The translations under genes and the position numbers were made by a program. The notes below the pieces were generated by a model. That model saw only the letters and a list, made by a program, of their open reading frames with translations. It had not been told where the DNA came from and did no database searches. DNA of 52,319 bases from Cryomorpha ignava. Its GTDB lineage: Bacteria; Bacteroidota; Bacteroidia; Flavobacteriales_D; Cryomorphaceae. This document shows, piece after piece, positions 47,818-52,319 of this stretch (position 1 is the first letter of the stretch; each line of letters starts with the position of its first letter). The stretch spans positions 1-52,319 of the forward strand of contig NZ_JAAGVY010000035.1 of NCBI RefSeq assembly GCF_010686655.1. The letters are read 5' to 3'.

Positions 47818-50358
47818 CTATCCTATCTTCTTCCCCCGCAGCCTCAACGCATTCGCAATGACAGAAACAGAGCTAAAACTCATCGCCAAAGCTGCAATCA
47901 TCGGCGAAAGCAAAATCCCGAAAAACGGAAACAACACACCGGCGGCAATCGGCACGCCCAATGAATTGTAAACCAACGCAAAAAACAAGTTCTCTTTAAT
48001 ATTCTTCATCACTGCATCGCTCAAGTTCCGTGCTTTCACTATGCCGTGAAGATCACCTTTAACCAGCGTTATCATGGCACTTTCAATGGCTACGTCGGTT
48101 CCAGTTCCCATCGCAATTCCCACATCGCTTTGGGCAAGTGCGGGTGCATCGTTAATTCCATCGCCGGCCATTGCAACTACTTTCCCGGCTTCTTGCAATT
48201 TTTTGACTTCTTCCAATTTGTTTTCGGGAAGCATACCAGCTTTAAATTCTGTGAGATTGAGCTCTTTGGCTACAGCCTGCGCCGTATCGTGATTATCTCC
48301 CGTAAGCATAATTACAGCAATCCCTTTTTCCTGAAGTTCTTTGATAGCCTTTGCACTCGTCGCTTTGATTTTGTCTCCAATTACCACATATCCCGATACT
48401 TCGCCATCAACCGATAAATAAGAAACAGTTTTACCTTGTTTCTGAAATGCTGAAGCTTCGCTTTCCATTTCCGGTGAAATCTTTGCTTGGGCATACGCCA
48501 TCATTTTCGCATTTCCCAGTGCGAGCTTTTTCCCGTCCACAATTCCTTCCACTCCTTTTCCGGAAACGGAATTGAACTTTTCTGTTTTTGAAATCTCAAC
48601 TTCCTTTTCTTTCCCATATTTCACGGTGGCTTCGGCAAGCGGGTGCTCACTCGAGTTGTTGAGCGATGCAATGAGATGAATGAGTTCGCTTTCGCGGAAA
48701 CGCGTAACAAAAGCGCCTATTTTCTCTACAGTTGGTTTGCCTTCTGTGATGGTTCCGGTCTTGTCAACAATCAAGGTATCCACCTTGTCCATTTTTTCAA
48801 GTGCTTCGGCATTTTTGATCAGCACACCATTTTGAGCACCTTTACCCACACCTACCATAATCGACATGGGCGTGGCGAGCCCGAGCGCACATGGGCAGGC
48901 GATAATCATAACCGCAATGGCATTTACCAAGGCGTAAACATAAGCCGGTTCGGGACCCCAGATAGCCCAGACAGCAAAGGTGATAGCTGAAATAGCAACA
49001 ACAACAGGCACAAAATAACCCGAAATGGTGTCTGCCAGTTTTTGAATGGGCGCACGGCTACGACTCGCATCGTTTACCATTTTAATAATTTGTGAGAGCA
49101 GGGTTTCGCTTCCCACTTTCTCGGCCTTCATCAAAAATGACTGGTTGCCGTTTATCGTTCCGCTGGTTATTTTGTCGTTTTCACCTTTTTCTACGGGAAT
49201 CGGTTCACCCGAAATCATCGACTCATCAACCGTAGTTTCACCTTCAGTAATTACGCCATCGACGGGAATCTTGTCGCCAGGCTTAACCCGTAAAATATCA
49301 CCTTTTACAATTTTGTCAATGGCAACTTCTTCTTCCTTACCGTCTACCACACGAATGGCTTTATTTGGCGACAGCTTGAGCAATTCCTTCACTGCCGAGT
49401 TGGTTTTGCTATGCGCCCGAGCTTCCAAAACCTGCCCCATCAGCACAAGCGTAAGAATAACCGTTGCCGCTTCAAAATACACATGCACAGCACCAGAATC
49501 TGTTTTAAACTGTTCCGGGAAAAAGTCAGGAAAGAGCATTCCAAAAATGCTGAATAGCCAAGCTACTCCTGCGCCGATCCCAATGAGCGTAAACATGTTG
49601 AGATTCCACGTTTTAATACTTCGATAAGCACGCTCAAAAAACATCCAAGTCGCATAAAAAACAACAGGAATAGAAAGCGCGAACTGTGCCCAGTTCCAGT
49701 ATTTCTGTTCCATTAGGTCGTAAAGCGGATTATTCGGAATCATTTCGCTCATGGCCATAAGAAAAATGGGAAGTGTGAAAGCTAGTGCTATCCAGAATTT
49801 CTTCAATAGCTTTTTATAGGTTTTCTCTTCGGCAGAAATATCGGGTTGCAAAGGCACCAGATCCATGCCGCAAATTGGGCAAGATCCCGGCTCGTCTTTT
49901 ACTACTTCGGGGTGCATTGGGCAAGTCCATTGCTCGCTGCTTGTGGCTTTGAGACTTTGCTCTTCTACCAAGTCCATTCCACAAACCGGGCAGTCGCCGG
50001 GCTTGTCGTAGGTTTTATCGCCTTCGCAATGCATTGGGCAGTAAAAGCTGCCTGTGCCCTTCTCTTTGGGTACTGACGAAATCAACAATTTGTCAGCATC
50101 TGCGATTTTGGATTTTTTCTGATGTTCGTGGCGATGCTTTTCTGCTTCACTTTTATGAATGGAGTAATTGCCACCATCGTTTTTCAAGGCTTCCTGAAAT
50201 TTTTCAATTGGAATATGGGATTCCATTTCAATGGTAGCTTCCGCTTTTTCAAGATCGACAGAAGCCTTCTGCACGCCTTCTACTTCGCTAAGTGTTTTCT
50301 CTACATGGCTTCTACAGCCATTGCAAGTCATTCCGGATATTTTGTAAGTATGTAGCAT
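47818..50358 (-). CDS. copA: Copper-translocating P-type ATPase
   Basis: This 846-residue P1B ATPase has, in order: an N-terminal HMA domain (SGMTCNGC, Cys 12 and 15), a His-rich linker (KHRHEHQKKS), two heavy-metal-binding domains (YCPMHCEGDKTYDKPGDC / PVCGMDL and TCPMHPEVVKDEPGSC / PICGMDL, about 104-168), eight predicted helices with the C-P-C motif (IIACPCALGLATP, about 488-490), D-K-T-G-T (about 532), S-E-H-P-L (about 569) and AGDGINDAPA (about 733). C-P-C with the YN and MSxS motifs in the last helices indicates Cu(I)/Ag(I) export. Its last 50-65 codons exist in two stray copies in the window. Confidence 0.95.
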   Translation of the reverse strand: MLHTYKISGMTCNGCRSHVEKTLSEVEGVQKASVDLEKAEATIEMESHIPIEKFQEALKNDGGNYSIHKSEAEKHRHEHQKKSKIADADKLLISSVPKEKGTGSFYCPMHCEGDKTYDKPGDCPVCGMDLVEEQSLKATSSEQWTCPMHPEVVKDEPGSCPICGMDLVPLQPDISAEEKTYKKLLKKFWIALAFTLPIFLMAMSEMIPNNPLYDLMEQKYWNWAQFALSIPVVFYATWMFFERAYRSIKTWNLNMFTLIGIGAGVAWLFSIFGMLFPDFFPEQFKTDSGAVHVYFEAATVILTLVLMGQVLEARAHSKTNSAVKELLKLSPNKAIRVVDGKEEEVAIDKIVKGDILRVKPGDKIPVDGVITEGETTVDESMISGEPIPVEKGENDKITSGTINGNQSFLMKAEKVGSETLLSQIIKMVNDASRSRAPIQKLADTISGYFVPVVVAISAITFAVWAIWGPEPAYVYALVNAIAVMIIACPCALGLATPMSIMVGVGKGAQNGVLIKNAEALEKMDKVDTLIVDKTGTITEGKPTVEKIGAFVTRFRESELIHLIASLNNSSEHPLAEATVKYGKEKEVEISKTEKFNSVSGKGVEGIVDGKKLALGNAKMMAYAQAKISPEMESEASAFQKQGKTVSYLSVDGEVSGYVVIGDKIKATSAKAIKELQEKGIAVIMLTGDNHDTAQAVAKELNLTEFKAGMLPENKLEEVKKLQEAGKVVAMAGDGINDAPALAQSDVGIAMGTGTDVAIESAMITLVKGDLHGIVKARNLSDAVMKNIKENLFFALVYNSLGVPIAAGVLFPFFGILLSPMIAALAMSFSSVSVIANALRLRGKKIG

Positions 50359-50373
50359 TTTGCTTGAGTTAAA

Positions 50374-50527
50374 TAGAGTCTGTTAATGCACTCAAGTGTC
50401 TCGGCTATAAACTTCAAGATCAAGGCATGCGCAGCTCTGAAAATAAGGAGTCCTGACTGTAAACGTCAGGATGACTATTTTCAGAGCAAGTATAACGAAG
50501 ATATTGGACTTTATAGACAGACACTAA
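50374..50527. mobile_element. MITE-like palindromic element, copy 2
   Basis: About 154 bp with ends TAGAGTCTGTT and GACAGACACTA, related to the element at 27864-28012. The inner stem is GCTCTGAAAATA (50434-50445) / TATTTTCAGAGC (50476-50487). Compared with copy 1 (GTTCTAAAAA / TTTTTAGAAC) two base pairs changed on both sides, so pairing is kept. It lies 16 bases upstream of the copA ATG, in its promoter region. No clean target duplication is visible. Confidence 0.75.
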
Positions 50528-50661
50528 GATACAAATTTACGTGACAGGATTTAAGTTCTCTTATATAATTAGAGATGATTTTTGTTAGATTTTGGTTGTA
50601 AGTCGTCGAGCGAAATTCTTCCCGCAGGCTTTCCCACCTTAAACTGCGTCGGTGTCAACCG

Positions 50662-50820
50662 TCACGCAGTCACGATTATAAAAACTTCTGTCAAATATAA
50701 GAAAATCCCAACCGGAATTATTTTCCAGCTATTGCCAGAAATAGCGATAGGAGCATACTTGAGGACGCAAATAAATAGAAGCCAGCCAATGACTCCACAC
50801 CAATCTATAAGTTTAGTCAT
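50662..50820 (-). CDS. Candidate 52-residue membrane protein
   Basis: A minus-strand ATG at 50820 opens 52 codons with two hydrophobic segments (WCGVIGWLLFICVL and WKIIPVGIFLYLTEVFIIV) separated by a short polar loop. The composition is protein-like, but I recognise no family and there is no second copy in the window. A chance frame is possible. The remaining DNA from 50528 to 50917 shows nothing else. Confidence 0.35.
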   Translation of the reverse strand: MTKLIDWCGVIGWLLFICVLKYAPIAISGNSWKIIPVGIFLYLTEVFIIVTA

Positions 50821-50917
50821 ATTTCAAGTGTACATGAACAAAATGTGTATCCATCGGACAATAGCATAAGTGTGAAAAGTGAGCAAGAATTCGTTATATT
50901 TGAATAAAATTCACCCA

Positions 50918-51136
50918 ATGAAAGCAATAGAGTTTAAATCTAAAATTAAGAACAACCGCATTGACATTCCTTATAAGTTGCAATCTATTTTAAAAGGGAA
51001 AGATGATGCTACTGTGCGGATAATCGTTCTGATTGATGATGTTGATTGTGAAGACGACCATTCTTTTAATCAAGCTACACAGAATCAGTTTTTAGAAGGG
51101 TATTCTGATTCTGATTCGGTTTACGACGATTTGTAA
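50918..51136 (+). CDS. Antitoxin-like partner of a PemK/MazF toxin
   Basis: 72 residues from ATG 50918; an upstream ATG at 50879 adds 13 residues but gives poorer context. The N-terminus (MKAIEFKSKIKNNRIDIPYK) resembles the strand-rich DNA-binding start of small antitoxins that precede MazF-like genes, and the C-terminus is acidic and flexible (DVDCEDDHSFNQ ... SDSDSVYDDL), as expected of a toxin-binding tail. The toxin ATG follows 8 bases after the stop. The family assignment rests mainly on this context. Confidence 0.7.
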   Translation: MKAIEFKSKIKNNRIDIPYKLQSILKGKDDATVRIIVLIDDVDCEDDHSFNQATQNQFLEGYSDSDSVYDDL

Positions 51137-51144
51137 GACCAATT

Positions 51145-51468
51145 ATGGAAAAGCTGCACTTTGGAGATGTTGTATTGTTGAAATTTCCATTTACAGATGG
51201 AGTAAGTTTTAAACGCAGACCGGCACTTGTGGTAAACGATTTTGGGGACGATGATATCCTTTTGTGCCGCATTACCAGTAGGCTATATGACACAGAATTT
51301 GATGTTAAAGTTGATGACTGGAATGAATCGGGTTTAAAATTGCCATCAGCAATTCGTGTTCATAAACTTGCAACACTCCAAAAAGAATTGGTTGAAATGA
51401 GAATGGGTACGGTAGATCAACCTACTAGAGAAAAAATTAAAGTGCTTATCGGGAAATTGGTGAAGTAA
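51145..51468 (+). CDS. PemK/MazF-family toxin
   Basis: 107 residues. G-D-V-V-L-L-K-F-P-F-T-D-G near the start, K-R-R-P-A-L-V-V-N (about 28-36), L-L-C-R-I-T-S and the later L-P-S-A-I-R-V-H-K match the PemK/MazF barrel (typical G-D-V-V...R-P-A-x-V...). Such toxins are sequence-specific mRNA endonucleases neutralised by the upstream partner. Length and motifs are normal, so the toxin looks functional. Confidence 0.88.
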   Translation: MEKLHFGDVVLLKFPFTDGVSFKRRPALVVNDFGDDDILLCRITSRLYDTEFDVKVDDWNESGLKLPSAIRVHKLATLQKELVEMRMGTVDQPTREKIKVLIGKLVK

Positions 51469-51485
51469 CAGCCCCCACGACCATA

Positions 51486-51677
51486 TTACTTCAGCCATTT
51501 TGCAGAAGCTTCTTGAACCTGATTTTGGGTAAGCGTTTCACCGGCTTTCTCCTGTCTTTCTGATTCATCAATATCTGTGAGTAATGAAAGGTGTGCGTAA
51601 ATATCTTCAATAGTAGATTCAGGAGTTAGCTTTTCAGCAATTTCAATGAGGTGTCTTTTTAAAGTTGATGTTTTCAT
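51486..51677 (-). CDS. Small antitoxin-like protein
   Basis: 63 residues, helical and charged: KRHLIEIAEKL, TIEDIYAHLSLLTDIDESER, and a C-terminal G-E-T-L-T-Q-N-Q-V-Q-E-A-S-A-K-W-L-K. The T-x-x-Q-V...K-W-L ending is typical of short antitoxins that go with ParE/RelE-type toxins. No toxin follows it here, and it is convergent with the PemK gene (17 bases apart). Function is inferred from style only. Confidence 0.6.
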   Translation of the reverse strand: MKTSTLKRHLIEIAEKLTPESTIEDIYAHLSLLTDIDESERQEKAGETLTQNQVQEASAKWLK

Positions 51678-51689
51678 AATGTGAAGTTA

Positions 51690-52032
51690 CAAAAAGAAAT
51701 GCTTCAATTAAAAAATCAGTACCGCGGTAATGCCCATATTATGAATGTCTTCCGCAGTCTTCTAAAAGTAGTCATATCCTTTTAAGTGCGCTAAGCTTTA
51801 AAATTTCACTTTTAGGGTTATCCAGGAGTTCACCAATTAAAAAGTCTGTGAAAACGAGATATTAAATGTCCGAACCCAATCCATCAATTGATGACCTAAC
51901 CGCAGAGTTATTAGCCTCAAACTGCTACCGTCGGAAGGAAAATCATCCGCCAAATAGCGGAGCAGAACAACTAAGTATTTTAGAAGACTATAATTTGATA
52001 AGTACGACAATTTTCAGTATTTTTACGACAAA
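51690..52032. other. Intergenic stretch with paired TACGACAA direct repeats
   Basis: Two TACGACAA boxes (52003-52010 and 52024-52031) are 21 bases apart, two helical turns, and end one base before the antitoxin ATG at 52033, suiting a repressor operator. A 61-codon frame at 51866-52051 overlaps the antitoxin start and has no recognisable content. Confidence 0.5.
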
Positions 52033-52319
52033 ATGTATTCTATGTCGATAAAAGCATTAAATAAAATCCTTGGTGACACAATTGAATTGATTCGATTAAC
52101 CAGAATAGGCGTTGAATACTCATTATTCAACTCAATTCTTACCACAACTCCTTACTCCATAAAAGACTGGAGTTCATTTTTACATCTTACCGAAAGAACA
52201 TTACAACGGTACAAAAAAGAAGGCAGATCGTTTGAACAACCTTATTCAGAACGAATTTTAGAAATCGCACAGTTACAAAAAAGGGGAATTGAAGTTTTTG
52301 GCGATGCAGATTACTTTAA
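52033..52319 (+). CDS. Xre/MbcA/ParS-type antitoxin, cut by the window end
   Basis: 95 codons are visible and the frame is open at the edge; ATG 52033 and 52042 are both possible. The sequence (ELIRLTRIGVEYSLFNSIL ... SSFLHLTERTLQRYKKEGRS ... YSERILEIAQLQKRGIEVFG) matches the antitoxin of RES-Xre (ParST/MbcTA-type) systems: an N-terminal helical Xre-like part with L-T-E-R-T-L-Q-R-Y and then the DUF2384 region around I-L-E-I-A...G-x-E-V-F-G. A RES-domain toxin should follow just beyond the window. Confidence 0.8.
   Translation, partial: MYSMSIKALNKILGDTIELIRLTRIGVEYSLFNSILTTTPYSIKDWSSFLHLTERTLQRYKKEGRSFEQPYSERILEIAQLQKRGIEVFGDADYF

Noticed and set aside
51866-52051. 61-codon frame before the Xre/ParS antitoxin
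   Set aside because: It overlaps the antitoxin start and its direct-repeat operator and has no recognisable features.

Overview
The window looks like a chromosomal accessory region of a Bacteroidota bacterium, probably near the Flavobacteriales. The pointers are seven or eight secreted proteins or fragments ending in Por/type IX secretion (T9SS) sorting domains, one gliding-type (type B) C-terminus, Bacteroidota-only families (HYC_CC_PP, GDCCVxC, Met-rich lipoproteins), low GC, and promoters of the TTTG / TAnnTTTG type. I see no rRNA, tRNA or CRISPR array.

Layout. 0-3 kb: a minus-strand metal-stress set (two Met-rich lipoproteins, DUF302, SHOCT, HYC_CC_PP). 3-6 kb: a gene graveyard: intact parD with a nonsense-mutated parE, a T9SS tail fragment, and a broken rhuM fused to a headless T9SS protein. 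6-10.5 kb: two tandem T9SS beta-propeller proteins, an AAA/DUF4143 ATPase (copy A) behind palindromic operators, and a DUF4160 tail plus an intact DUF2442 gene. 10.9-18.2 kb: a minus-strand CzcABC/Cus-type RND metal efflux operon, with a four-helix-bundle (S23) gene inserted between the adaptor and the pump, plus His-rich small proteins. 18.3-20.9 kb: merTP - GDCCVxC - arsC - acr3, a mercury/arsenic operon. 21-26 kb: an M43 metalloprotease and other secreted proteins. 26-28 kb: ATPase copy B among gene remnants and a MITE-like element. 28-35.5 kb: a complete, tightly overlapped trp operon (trpEGDCFBA) ending in a DAHP synthase gene and preceded by a promoter, a leader peptide with three consecutive Trp codons, and a terminator. 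36-47 kb: envelope and secreted proteins, including three-module, SBBP/type B and DUF285 proteins. 47.8-50.4 kb: a CopA-type copper P-ATPase. 50.9 kb to the end: a PemK/MazF module, an orphan antitoxin-like gene and the start of an Xre/ParS-type antitoxin.

The most unusual property is repeated duplication followed by decay. (1) DUF2442 occurs once intact and four times as remnants; three of these copies are followed by a convergent 3' end of copA. (2) Each ATPase gene has, close by, a dead 5' end of the other paralogue, and the operator palindrome is kept in each dead copy. (3) The block arsC start - GDCCVxC - (merTP) - 25-codon ORF - M43 protease at 20-23 kb is present again at 38.4-39.1 kb in collapsed form; only GDCCVxC and the 25-codon ORF remain open. 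(4) Two MITE-like palindromes, one at the end of the trp/aro operon and one upstream of copA, keep their stem through compensatory changes.

Functionally, the RND operon, merTP/arsC/acr3, copA, DUF302 and the Met- and His-rich lipoproteins form a multi-metal resistance island. The trp operon is probably controlled by transcription attenuation. All calls come from reading the sequence and translations; no database search was run.
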